Positions 1 through 6,612 of a DNA stretch of 20,662 nt are shown here, in pieces. Both the position numbers and the translations under genes were made by a program. Numbering within the stretch: the first letter of the stretch is position 1; each line of letters opens with the position of its first letter. This DNA is from CAZJRB01 sp964547995 (GTDB taxonomy: Bacteria; Planctomycetota; Planctomycetia; Pirellulales; Thermoguttaceae). Where the stretch lies: contig CAZJRB010000124.1 in assembly GCA_964547995.1 (NCBI GenBank), positions 1-20,662 of the forward strand. Direction: 5' to 3'. The notes below the pieces were generated by a model. The model was given only the letters and a program-made list of their open reading frames with translations, was not told the DNA's origin and made no database searches.

Positions 1-21
1 TCGGATGGTCCTTTTTCAAAT

Positions 22-735
22 TCAATTAGCTTTTGGGGACATACCAGGGGACATTTTACTTTCGATGTTCTTCGTCGGCGTAAGCGGTTGGGCGGTGGCA
101 AACGGAGCAGTCGATGCACGAACTGGCGCAAGCGACGCGGTTGTCACCGGGCGATCGGCTGAGTGCCAGAACAGCATTGCTGCCAACAGGCACAATCCGG
201 CGGCGATCCACCGAAGCGGGCGGCGGCGGTTGCCGGCGGTTGGCGATACTTCACACCGGCTACCTTCCGCCAAAGCAATCGACTTGTCGTCTTCGCTCAC
301 CATTGGGGAACTCTCCTGAATGGGTTCACTATACTCCTCACCCGTTGCGGCCGTCAACCGGTCCGTTTCCGCCTGCCCGGCCGACCACGCCCCGCCGATG
401 GCGGCTAGCGTCTCGTCGTCGAGTTCCGGTTCGACGGGCCAAGGATCATTGTCCGCAAGCATCGTGTCAGTCCTTTCGGAATCGGTTTTGTCTTTCCGCT
501 TGCGTTTCCGCCGCGACCGCCAGTCGTCCACCAGGGCCGTCCCGGCAAGCATCGCAAGGGCGACGGCCCCGAGAGGTCGCGGGTCGGCCTCGCCCTGGCT
601 CACAGCGTCCGTAGATGCAGCCGCAATGGTCGGCGACTCTTGTCCGGCCATGGCAACCTGGGTCCCTGCGATGAAGCAACTCGGTTGCCGACCCATCTTA
701 CGCAGCTTACGCACCAAGATTATTTCCGTGACCAT
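22..735 (-). CDS. Truncated Hint-motif protein with membrane segments (RHS C-terminal remnant?)
   Basis: A 237-residue reading frame. Residues 20-27 read CFIAGTQV, the classic first block of Hint (intein/hedgehog) domains found at the C-termini of RHS-type polymorphic toxins; the Cys would be the self-splicing or self-cleaving nucleophile. The rest of a Hint domain does not follow. Instead there is a hydrophobic stretch (about 55-70), a strongly basic run (72-83), an acidic linker and a clear transmembrane helix (about 176-190). Translation upstream stays open to a TGA near 779-781 with no other start, so this may be the tail of a longer, lost RHS protein. The C-terminus runs into a GGGGACAT repeat. 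It lies beyond the last toxin/immunity pair on the same strand. It could be a degraded gene or a small membrane protein; the Hint relation rests on one motif. Confidence 0.5.
   Translation of the reverse strand: MVTEIILVRKLRKMGRQPSCFIAGTQVAMAGQESPTIAAASTDAVSQGEADPRPLGAVALAMLAGTALVDDWRSRRKRKRKDKTDSERTDTMLADNDPWPVEPELDDETLAAIGGAWSAGQAETDRLTAATGEEYSEPIQESSPMVSEDDKSIALAEGSRCEVSPTAGNRRRPLRWIAAGLCLLAAMLFWHSADRPVTTASLAPVRASTAPFATAQPLTPTKNIESKMSPGMSPKAN
35..54. repeat. Paired GGGGACAT motif, REP-like
   Basis: The octamer GGGGACAT occurs at 35-42 and again at 47-54, in an AT-rich stretch that begins near 1 with a CCTTTTTC-like run. Similar GGGGACA-type units are typical of REP elements that accompany RAYT (IS200-like) transposases, but no transposase is visible here. 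The motif forms the last codons of the Hint-motif gene, so that gene may end inside a repeat. The assignment is tentative because the window edge cuts off the context. Confidence 0.25.
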
Positions 736-784
736 CTCGGCAACAAAGCGGGCACGCTGGGCAGTTTCTGGGGAAGCACCTAAT

Positions 785-960
785 CAGTACTTTCTAGGAC
801 TTTTGAAACGCCGAACAGCAAATCTACCGGGTTTCGCGATGCTAGCACCGGTTTTCGCATTTCAGGGAGCGTCGACCAGACTTCGAAAAACCTGTGCTAG
901 CACCCCCAAAACGCTGCATACACGTGCCAAATCAGCCTCACAAAATCCTAGAAACTACTG
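785..960. repeat. Imperfect terminal inverted pair spanning 176 bp
   Basis: By hand alignment 785-804 matches the reverse complement of 941-960 at 17 of 20 positions, with TCCTAGAAA as the core. The enclosed DNA is non-coding and contains two copies of the palindrome-centred TGCTAGCACC. This is the layout of a small non-autonomous element (MITE-like), but I see no clear target-site duplication. Confidence 0.3.
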
Positions 961-1001
961 CCTAATGCTATGGCAGTCGTTTCGTATGTGTGCGCGCTGG
1001 C

Positions 1002-1065
1002 CGTCGGAACGACGCTTTTCTTAACCACCTTTTCAAAGAACGGGACGATCGACGTCGTTCCGACG
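1002..1065. repeat. 13-bp perfect inverted repeat
   Basis: CGTCGGAACGACG at 1002-1014 is the exact reverse complement of 1053-1065, with 38 bp between the arms. It lies about 140 bp downstream of the stop of the CdiI-like gene. The loop is too long and no T-run follows, so it is not a standard terminator. A recombination site or protein-binding site is possible. Confidence 0.45.
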
Positions 1066-1200
1066 CCGATCAAACCTTCTTGTTTCTACCGCTTTCTATC
1101 GGTTCTCGCCTCCGTCTCCAAGGGGATGTGAGATTCGCTGGACCAGTTTAGGGGGCGAGGGTGGTCGTAGGTGCGGCTTGGGAACTACAGTCGCATTTGT

Positions 1201-1644
1201 TTATGACTCGCAAGTGAGGAATGCCCTTTCCAGTGCGGCTCCTATCTGGTCTGGAGATGCTGCGAACGGTATCTCCACGGTTTCTTGCAGAATTGGCTCA
1301 AAGCCTTGGTTAGGGCCAAGACTACGTTGAGGCGTGATTCGGAGTTGCTCACCTTCCATCTCCAAGCCACAACACTTGGCGTCCTTCTTGAATGCTCTCC
1401 ACGATTTTGCGCCTGCGAGTTCCAACATGGGAGTGAAAAGATCACCCCAGCTTGTCGGGTGCTCCACTGGTGATGTGGATGCTTCGATGACTTGGATCAC
1501 CGCCTCACCCATTGCAGCCGCAGTGCTATTGGCCTCCAACTTTCGGAAGGGATGTGAGGCGATCCAAACACCGTCCGTCGTCTGAGAGGACGAATGCAGA
1601 TACAGCCCATCGGTCTTCTTGTAAGCGGTTCCAGACTTGCTCAT
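1201..1644 (-). CDS. Putative CdiI/DUF1436-like immunity protein
   Basis: A 147-residue soluble protein. Its layout resembles contact-dependent inhibition immunity proteins of the CdiI/DUF1436 type. The N-terminus has a short strand block with SSSQTTDGVWIASHPF, and the middle has LELAGAKSWRAFKKDAKCC. A TPQRSLGPNQGFEP block follows, and the C-terminus ends with SPDQIGAALERAFLTCES. The start codon overlaps the stop of the upstream nuclease-tip frame as ATGA (1641-1644), so translation is coupled, as expected for a toxin/antidote pair. The upstream tip resembles CdiA_C, a nuclease family I know to be partnered by DUF1436 immunity proteins, and the two assignments support each other. The likely role is to bind and block the cognate nuclease in the cytoplasm. 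Recognition is from memory of the family, not from a search. Confidence 0.65.
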   Translation of the reverse strand: MSKSGTAYKKTDGLYLHSSSQTTDGVWIASHPFRKLEANSTAAAMGEAVIQVIEASTSPVEHPTSWGDLFTPMLELAGAKSWRAFKKDAKCCGLEMEGEQLRITPQRSLGPNQGFEPILQETVEIPFAASPDQIGAALERAFLTCES

Positions 1645-2035
1645 TGGATCGGAATGATGTTTACTGTGACACGGTTTTGCTGACCATAAGTGACGAGACC
1701 CTGAAGTGCCTGTTGTTGAGCAGGCGTGACTCCGGGCGGAACAGCCAAGTCCAGAGCACGACCACGAATCTGCGAGGCATTGATTGTGACACCGCCCCGC
1801 GAGGCACCCGAAAAACCAGCAACTTTGTCAATGTAGCCTCGCCCCACTCTGGTGATACTATCCACGTTTTGATACGTCTTCGCTCCTAAGTCCATACTCT
1901 TGATGCTTGTGCCAACGCCGCCCTTGAACTTGTCGATAACATCAAAGTTCTGCGGAAGATTCTGACCAAGCCGCTTCTCAAGGGCCTCGCCACGAAGCCC
2001 AGGTCCAAGTTCATCCCAGACGCCACGCCCAGTGC

Positions 2036-2353
2036 TTGGGGCAACTTTCTTGCTCAATGCCCGCATTCTACTTGTAACTCCGAAAAGTCGCAAGACGGCC
2101 TCGCCAAGGTAGCCGGCGGCCTCGCGGTTGTCGCCTTCGGAAAGTGCGTATAGTCCCTGATAACCACGCGTTGCACCAACACCTCCCTCGATAGCGCTTG
2201 CATAAAAAACGCAGGTTTTTCGCCTCCGGTAGCATCTTGCCAACGGTTGTCATGGCTTTCTTGCCAAAGCCGGCAACCTTCCCTGCCTTCGCAGCCGCCG
2301 ACAGTCTGGACAGCGGCCCAGCGATGAACATGGCCGCGTCGCCCGCCAGGGAA
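2036..2353 (-). repeat. Direct repeat copy 1 (RHS pre-toxin segment)
   Basis: About 315 bp that are nearly the same as 6088-6402. Over the 104 encoded residues I count about 91 identities, from LAGDAAMFI to SKKVAP. Similarity stops abruptly at both ends: downstream, right after the codons for AP where the toxin tips diverge; upstream, where copy 2 runs into IS66 sequence. The repeat is the likely substrate for tip exchange. Confidence 0.85.
2204..2209 (-). other. Homopolymer frameshift site in the toxin gene
   Basis: The coding strand reads CGT TTT TTA TGC here, whereas the paralogous copy at 6256-6260 has one T fewer and reads CGT TTT TAT GCA. Joining pre-toxin and nuclease needs a +1 shift, or loss of one T. 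The site is a run of U with a UUA codon, which should be rare in such GC-rich genes, in the A-site position. Transcript slippage, ribosomal +1 shifting, a phase-variable tract, true decay and assembly error are all possible. Confidence 0.75.
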
Positions 2354-2530
2354 AATCCCATCTCGCCCCACCTCTTTTGGAACGCGTAATCGGTCGCCGC
2401 ACCGCCAGGAGTCATGTGGAGAATGAAGGTCAAGCCTGCGTCCATGCGCTCCCAGAATTTCTGAGCCTCGGCAGGACGCCTGTCACCTACACGGTCCACA
2501 TTCGCTTGGGAACGCAGCAACTTCGCCGCC

Positions 2531-3382
2531 CTACGCGCGTCTATCTCGCGATATCGCGCAAAGGGTCATCGCACCCTGAAGACTGAGGGGTCCAAAATCG
2601 TGGGTGTCAAGGACATCAGGTAGCGGTGCGCCGTTCTCTACAGCTTCGAAAAGAACATCGGCGATGGCCCGAGGGCCTGGTGCGAGTTGTCCGCCTTCAT
2701 ACAGCCCGTCCTGGAAAACTTCTAGCAAATTGGCCAACCCTGCCACAATGGAGTCCGATACGAGCGCGTCATCTATTGGTACATCATCCTCAGCGTGCAG
2801 CATTGCAGCCAATTCCGTGTCGTCTTGAACAGGCATGTCATCAAACGCCATTAGTGCCCGTGCCACATTGTTTGGTATTTCTTCAAACCACTGCTGTTCT
2901 TCTAAGGACATGTTCTTCCATTCGTCGCGTTCTTGGAGACGTTTGATAAGACCCTGACGATACTCCATAATCGCCGGCTCTCCTCGACGTTCATTTCGTC
3001 GATATGCAGACACGCTTGCAATTTCCCCGTCGAGAAGTCTTTCGTAGAAGTGTTCATCGTTCGCCCACTCCGAAAACGTTATTCTCTTTATGACTGTGTT
3101 ACCCTGCTGCGTGTCAAACCGGACGCACCAACCAGGAATCAGAGAATAGTCTTGCACCTCGAAGAATTCAGCAGGATACGGATACGGGTAGTCACTCTCC
3201 GCTACAGTAGGCAAAAAGAACCACAGGCCCCCGTCACGTTCTTCCACGGCTTGAACGATGTATTGCTGACCAATCTCCAAGTCGGTCATTGGCCCATCCA
3301 TATGGATGGAACGCTGAAGACGATTGCGTACTGCTGGATCATCAACTGACGCTAGTTCATTCTTGATGCACTTTACTTGCAT
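2531..3382 (-). CDS. Putative immunity protein for the RHS tip at 3415
   Basis: A 283-residue soluble protein 32 bp downstream of the RHS gene on the same strand, the usual place for a cognate immunity gene. The first half (about 1-140) resembles a widespread family of small proteins beside polymorphic toxins: an MxVKCIKNE start, IGQQYIVQAVEE, a YPYPAEFFEV block and ITFSEWANDEHFYERLLDGE. The second half (about 145-283) is mostly acidic and probably helical, with no motif I know, so the gene could be a fusion of two antidote modules or could include a neighbouring fragment. Its 3' end overlaps the open frame of the next RHS fragment (2531-2565), suggesting the cassette boundary lies here. Function is inferred from context. 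Confidence 0.6.
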   Translation of the reverse strand: MQVKCIKNELASVDDPAVRNRLQRSIHMDGPMTDLEIGQQYIVQAVEERDGGLWFFLPTVAESDYPYPYPAEFFEVQDYSLIPGWCVRFDTQQGNTVIKRITFSEWANDEHFYERLLDGEIASVSAYRRNERRGEPAIMEYRQGLIKRLQERDEWKNMSLEEQQWFEEIPNNVARALMAFDDMPVQDDTELAAMLHAEDDVPIDDALVSDSIVAGLANLLEVFQDGLYEGGQLAPGPRAIADVLFEAVENGAPLPDVLDTHDFGPLSLQGAMTLCAISRDRRA

Positions 3383-3414
3383 AGGACCGTTGGAGAACCC
3401 AGTGGAACGTTGAC

Positions 3415-5355
3415 TTATTTGTAGAGATCCGCGTGGTGCTTGAACTTGAAATCCATCAATTCGCCGGTGTACGGATTCTTCACATAGTGAACCTCGGATA
3501 GTATGCCCGCGTCACTGCGCACACTGTAACTCCATTTCTCCATACCCTTGAATTGGGGATCGCCCAAATTCTCCTTGACCCTTATGCCTCTTCCTAGTTT
3601 GGCCCCTTCAAGAACCATTTGATCCATTGTACTCTTGGGTGTGCGACTCCATACAGTCGTGTTCGCTTCGAGTCTCTTTAGCGAAGTGGCGATTGCAGCT
3701 TCATCACCGTAACGAACCGAACTTATTATACCCTTTGACAGCTTGGTGTGTCCACCGATCGCATCAATTATATTGGCGAACCTGTCGATTATCTTGATGA
3801 ACCTGGCGGTGATCTTTGCGCTTCCAACCGCTTGACCGACGACCGGGGCGGCCGCAGCGGTACTGAGTATCACATTGCCTGCGTCCCCTCGGCCGAAGGA
3901 AATCACCGCATTCGTTACGTCAAAAGCGTTGCCCACCACCGGAATCGTGCCGAGCATGTCCAGGGCGGATTGGATGTCGTCCATGCCCGCCGCGACCTTC
4001 TCGGTAAGGTTCATTCTGTCATACAAGACATTCCTCATACGGATGAGGACAGCGCTGATAATCTCCTCATCCGTACCGAGATAGAACTCGTCGGCCGTAT
4101 CGATTTCCACGAACCACGCATGGTTGCCGATCGACTGTGCGAAGACCCGGTGCTTGGGGTTATCCAGATGTCTGGTTTTAAGCACCTGGGGATCGATATC
4201 CAATGGCAGTGTTTTAGCGCTCCCATCACCATCATCGTCGATGCACGCGACATAGAACCGTGGCATCCTCGCCACAACACCATTCTTGTATTCCTCGGCA
4301 ATCTGCTTTGTGGCTTCGAAGAGCGCGTCTTGCAACAGGGGCAGCACCTTTCCTTCGAGCGCCTGCGCCCGTTTGTAGTGCTGTACAGCACGTTTCATCG
4401 CGCCTACCCTCGCCTTCTCAGCCGCGTAATAGTCCATGCTCTGGATGTATGCGCCAGGTGTAAATCGATCCTTGCGAGTCTGATCGCAGATAGAAAAATA
4501 TCTCATCTCCCTTTCGAACTCAGATCTCGCTTTCCCCCATTGACCAAAGAGCTTCCTGACGTCGACGAGGCCACTTGGATCTGTTGCCCTCAACGAATCG
4601 TTACCCACATACCGATACAAGTTCACATCGCCTGCGGCGTAGCCGATCGGGTCGCGGGTGGTGAAGTTGCCGAGAGTGGGATGGTATTGGCGGTTGCGGA
4701 CGTGGTAGAGGCCCGTCTCGGTGTCGTAGTGGTAGCCGGCAAAGAGCGGGCCGTCTTCGGTCGGGGCGGCGCCGTTCGCCCAGCTCGCGTCGTAGACCGT
4801 CGGGGAGCCGTACGGCGTGTAGACGTAACGCTCGACGATCGTGCCGTCCTCCTCGATGGCCGCCGTGATGTTCTGGTTGGCGTCCCAGGTGTAGTATTGG
4901 ATCGTGTCGCCGGTGTCCAGATAGTCGCCATCGCCGTTGGCGTCGTGGTAGCGCACCACCGGGGCGTCGACGTACGAAACGTCCCAGACGGTCTGGTCGA
5001 TGGCCACGTCACTGCCGTCGTCATCCTGCGATTCGAGCAGTTGCCAGCTCTCGTTGTAGAAGTAATCGACGTCGCGGGCGCCGCCGCCGTCGGCCGTGAC
5101 GCCCTTTTCGATGCGGCGATTCAGACCGTCGTATTCGTAGGTGACCAGCAGGTCGTCGTCGGTTCCCGGCTCGAAGGTGCCGTCGCCGTCGTCGGCATAG
5201 ACTTTCACCAGGCGGTTCCACGCGTCGTAGACGGCGAACAGGCGGTCGGTTTCGCTCTCGGGCTGGGCCATCGCGATCATGTTCCCGGCGGCGTCGTAAG
5301 TCGGCTCAATCCAACTGCCGCCGGTGATGTCGGTGATTTCGTTGACCGTGTTCAC
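3415..5355 (-). CDS. RHS/YD-repeat core with C-terminal toxin tip, N-terminally truncated
   Basis: A 646-residue protein starting at a GTG; the frame is open to a TAA about 50 bp further upstream. Residues 1-260 are the end of an RHS shell: YD-type repeats (YDAAGNM, YDAWNRLVKV, YEYDGLNRR), then the conserved RHS core end with GLYHVRNRQYHPTLGNF, RDPIGY and DPSGL (about 215-263). A variable tip follows: a charged helical region (270-460), a hydrophobic glycine/alanine-rich pre-toxin segment (about 467-517), and a small C-terminal domain (about 560-646) with MDQM, NLGDPQFKGMEKWSY, VHYVKNP and MDFKFKHH. The last domain resembles uncharacterised toxins of Bacillus-type polymorphic systems; I cannot name its activity. 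Full RHS proteins are much longer (over 1,500 residues), so the shell and secretion region are missing. Base composition drops sharply at the core/tip boundary near 4615, as expected for an exchanged tip. Confidence 0.85.
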   Translation of the reverse strand: MNTVNEITDITGGSWIEPTYDAAGNMIAMAQPESETDRLFAVYDAWNRLVKVYADDGDGTFEPGTDDDLLVTYEYDGLNRRIEKGVTADGGGARDVDYFYNESWQLLESQDDDGSDVAIDQTVWDVSYVDAPVVRYHDANGDGDYLDTGDTIQYYTWDANQNITAAIEEDGTIVERYVYTPYGSPTVYDASWANGAAPTEDGPLFAGYHYDTETGLYHVRNRQYHPTLGNFTTRDPIGYAAGDVNLYRYVGNDSLRATDPSGLVDVRKLFGQWGKARSEFEREMRYFSICDQTRKDRFTPGAYIQSMDYYAAEKARVGAMKRAVQHYKRAQALEGKVLPLLQDALFEATKQIAEEYKNGVVARMPRFYVACIDDDGDGSAKTLPLDIDPQVLKTRHLDNPKHRVFAQSIGNHAWFVEIDTADEFYLGTDEEIISAVLIRMRNVLYDRMNLTEKVAAGMDDIQSALDMLGTIPVVGNAFDVTNAVISFGRGDAGNVILSTAAAAPVVGQAVGSAKITARFIKIIDRFANIIDAIGGHTKLSKGIISSVRYGDEAAIATSLKRLEANTTVWSRTPKSTMDQMVLEGAKLGRGIRVKENLGDPQFKGMEKWSYSVRSDAGILSEVHYVKNPYTGELMDFKFKHHADLYK

Positions 5356-5405
5356 GTCACGAGTCTGTTCGAGTTCGTTGGTCCAGTTTAGGCAAACCGT
5401 TTCTT

Positions 5406-5981
5406 TTACAATGCGTTAAGATCAGCCACAACGTCGTCATGGGACATCGCGCGAATACGCTCCCATTCCAACTCGGCATTCGCCATTGAAAGAACAGAAG
5501 AGCGTTCGGGATCGGAAACCTGACCAATATCCATTTGCCGGAGAAGCAGCAGCAAGTGAGGCGGCGTCGCTTCCTGCGCGAGACGATCCTCGTCTTCTGT
5601 AACGGCAACGGCTGTCATCAAATGGAAGCCGCCGTCAGACGTGGAGAAAGCAAGCCGCTCAGCGTCGTCCCAGAAATAGAGTCCCCGAATCGAGCCGGTC
5701 AGGCTCAATCCGTGGGTTTCTTCCGTGAGCCCACAGCACACCTCACCAGATGCATTGGTGAAGAAAACCAGCGGAAGGTAATAACCCTGTGTAACGTCTC
5801 CATTGGTTGAAAGCCAATATGTGAGCAAATCATAGAAGAGTTGATGTGCCCACTTTGCGTATGTCTTGGTGCGGACGGCAAACTCCCATCGATTGGCTTC
5901 ACCGCCCGGTTGGAGCGGTTGGGTCAGACCGAGCGTCATGTGAAGATACAATGCTCGATCGAAGCGTCGTTCAAACGTCAT
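5406..5981 (-). CDS. Putative immunity protein of module 1
   Basis: A 191-residue protein with no signal peptide or membrane helix and no family I recognise. It is rich in aromatic and acidic residues (LTYWLSTNGDV, GLYFWDDAERLAF), which is common in immunity proteins. Its ATG overlaps the TGA of the upstream pre-toxin fragment (ATGA, 5978-5981), exactly as in the CdiI-like pair at 1641-1644. This coupling is the main reason to call it an antidote. RHS core sequence in another frame begins almost directly after its stop, so a recombination junction lies at about 5385-5406. The toxin it once opposed seems to be gone or reduced to about 38 residues. Confidence 0.55.
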   Translation of the reverse strand: MTFERRFDRALYLHMTLGLTQPLQPGGEANRWEFAVRTKTYAKWAHQLFYDLLTYWLSTNGDVTQGYYLPLVFFTNASGEVCCGLTEETHGLSLTGSIRGLYFWDDAERLAFSTSDGGFHLMTAVAVTEDEDRLAQEATPPHLLLLLRQMDIGQVSDPERSSVLSMANAELEWERIRAMSHDDVVADLNAL

Positions 5982-6402
5982 ACCACATGCACCGGGTAAG
6001 GCTGGTTTGGATGTCCACGCCTATAGACAGGCGGGGCTTGATCTGTGACGGGAGTCAGAGTCCGCACATTGGGTGGTGTTATCTCCGTTGGGGCAGCTTT
6101 CTTGCTCAACGACCGCATTCTACTTGTAACTCCGAAAAGTCGCAAGACAGCCTCGCCGAGGTAGCCGGCGGCCTCGCGGTTTTCGCCTTCGGAGAGTGCG
6201 TATAGTCCCTGACCAGCACGCACCGTACCAACACCTCCCTCGATAGCGCTTGCATAAAAACGCAGGTTTTTCGCCTCCGGTAGCATCTTGCCAACGGTTG
6301 TCATGGCTTTCCTGCCAAAACCCGCAACCTTCCCTGCCCTTGCAGCAGTCGACAGTTTGGCCAGCGGCCCGCCGATAAACATGGCGGCGTCGCCCGCCAG
6401 GG
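5978..6402 (-). pseudogene. RHS pre-toxin fragment with truncated tip
   Basis: The frame is recognisable from LAGDAAMFIGG (just upstream of the ATG at 6382) to SKKAAP and is about 87 % identical in protein to the pre-toxin of module 3. It then continues for about 38 residues (TEITPPNVRTLTP ... YPVHVV) that are unlike the nuclease tip. No RHS core precedes it; at about 6402 the homology ends and IS66-derived sequence on the other strand begins. It could be translated from the ATG at 6382 as a 134-residue protein. Either the toxin domain has been deleted, or the tip is a very small proline-rich peptide. The downstream gene is translationally coupled. Confidence 0.7.
6088..6402 (-). repeat. Direct repeat copy 2 (RHS pre-toxin segment)
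   Basis: Partner of 2036-2353. It keeps the five-base homopolymer (6256-6260), so the pre-toxin frame is intact. The two copies lie about 4 kb apart in the same orientation. Recombination between them would delete module 2 and leave one hybrid module. Confidence 0.85.
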
Positions 6403-6510
6403 CGATTGCCGTATTCCGTCTACGACTTCACGGCCAGCCGGGCGCGCGACGGCCCGGCGAAGTTTTTGAACGGTTTTGAAGGTTATTTGCAGGCGGATGC
6501 TTACGGCGGG
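6403..6510 (+). mobile_element. IS66-family transposase relic
   Basis: Reading plus-strand codons in frame with 6406 gives PYSVYDFTASRARDGPAKFL followed by GFEGYLQADAYGG. This matches the catalytic-domain stretch of IS66-type TnpC transposases (a xVYxFTxSRxRDGPxxFL block leading to LQADAYxGY). Only about 35 codons survive: the left side is cut at the RHS repeat boundary, and after DAYGG the similarity is lost. No terminal repeats or companion genes (tnpA/tnpB type) are seen. The relic marks a past insertion at the edge of the toxin region. Confidence 0.65.
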
Positions 6511-6612
6511 GCTGCGGACAAAGGAAAAATTCGCCGGCACATCAAAAAGCCGGCAAAACAAGGCCTTCGGCCGACGACGCGACTCTCGGAAATCGGTCCG
6601 CGAAGGAACAAT

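Larger units (their letters stand above)
736..1200. other. AT-richer intergenic region
   Basis: I see no convincing gene in this 465-bp gap between the Hint-motif gene and the CdiI-like gene. It is visibly richer in A+T than the flanks. It contains an imperfect inverted pair (785-804 / 941-960), two copies of TGCTAGCACC (840-849 and 895-904), and a perfect 13-bp inverted repeat (1002-1014 / 1053-1065). Reading on the minus strand it is the 3' flank of the immunity gene and the 5' flank of the Hint-motif frame. Confidence 0.6.
1641..2520 (-). pseudogene. RHS pre-toxin fragment with CdiA_C-type nuclease tip, frameshifted
   Basis: Two overlapping frames together encode one module. From about 2520 (a TTG; the frame is open up to 2565) the first frame encodes a pre-toxin region including LAGDAAMFIAGPLSRLS and KNLRF. 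At an A6 run (2204-2209, T6 on the coding strand) the continuation shifts into the frame that ends at 1641. The second frame starts YASAIEGGVG and carries a C-terminal domain of about 130 residues. Its signature pieces are GVGTSIKSMDL, a central region with VGRGYIDKVAGF, and RALDLAVPPGVTPAQQQAL near the end. This pattern matches the CdiA_C endonuclease (tRNase) toxin family. A second copy of the pre-toxin at 5978-6402 has only five T and reads through in one frame, which localises the lesion. No RHS core is attached. Without frame restoration the tip could only be made from an internal start such as the ATG at 2243. Confidence 0.7.

Noticed and set aside
1139..1160. CCTAAACTGG(A/T)CCA-like match between about 1139-1153 and about 5379-5393, both downstream of immunity genes
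   Set aside because: The position is suggestive of a recombination site, but a 15-of-17 match is expected by chance several times in a window of this size, and the flanks differ.
2204..2210. U UUU UUA as a classical -1 programmed frameshift heptamer
   Set aside because: The heptamer matches the -1 consensus, but the nuclease lies in the +1 frame relative to the pre-toxin, so a -1 shift would not produce the toxin.
3748..5391. Long plus-strand open frame (547 codons) opposite the RHS gene
   Set aside because: It is the antisense shadow of the GC-rich RHS frame; the minus strand has clear YD repeats and core motifs, while this frame shows only Val/Asp-rich low-complexity sequence.
6552..6572. 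GGCC-TTC-GGCC hairpin near a T-rich run (minus strand) as a miaA terminator
   Set aside because: The stem is only 4 bp and the T-run is broken; too weak to call.
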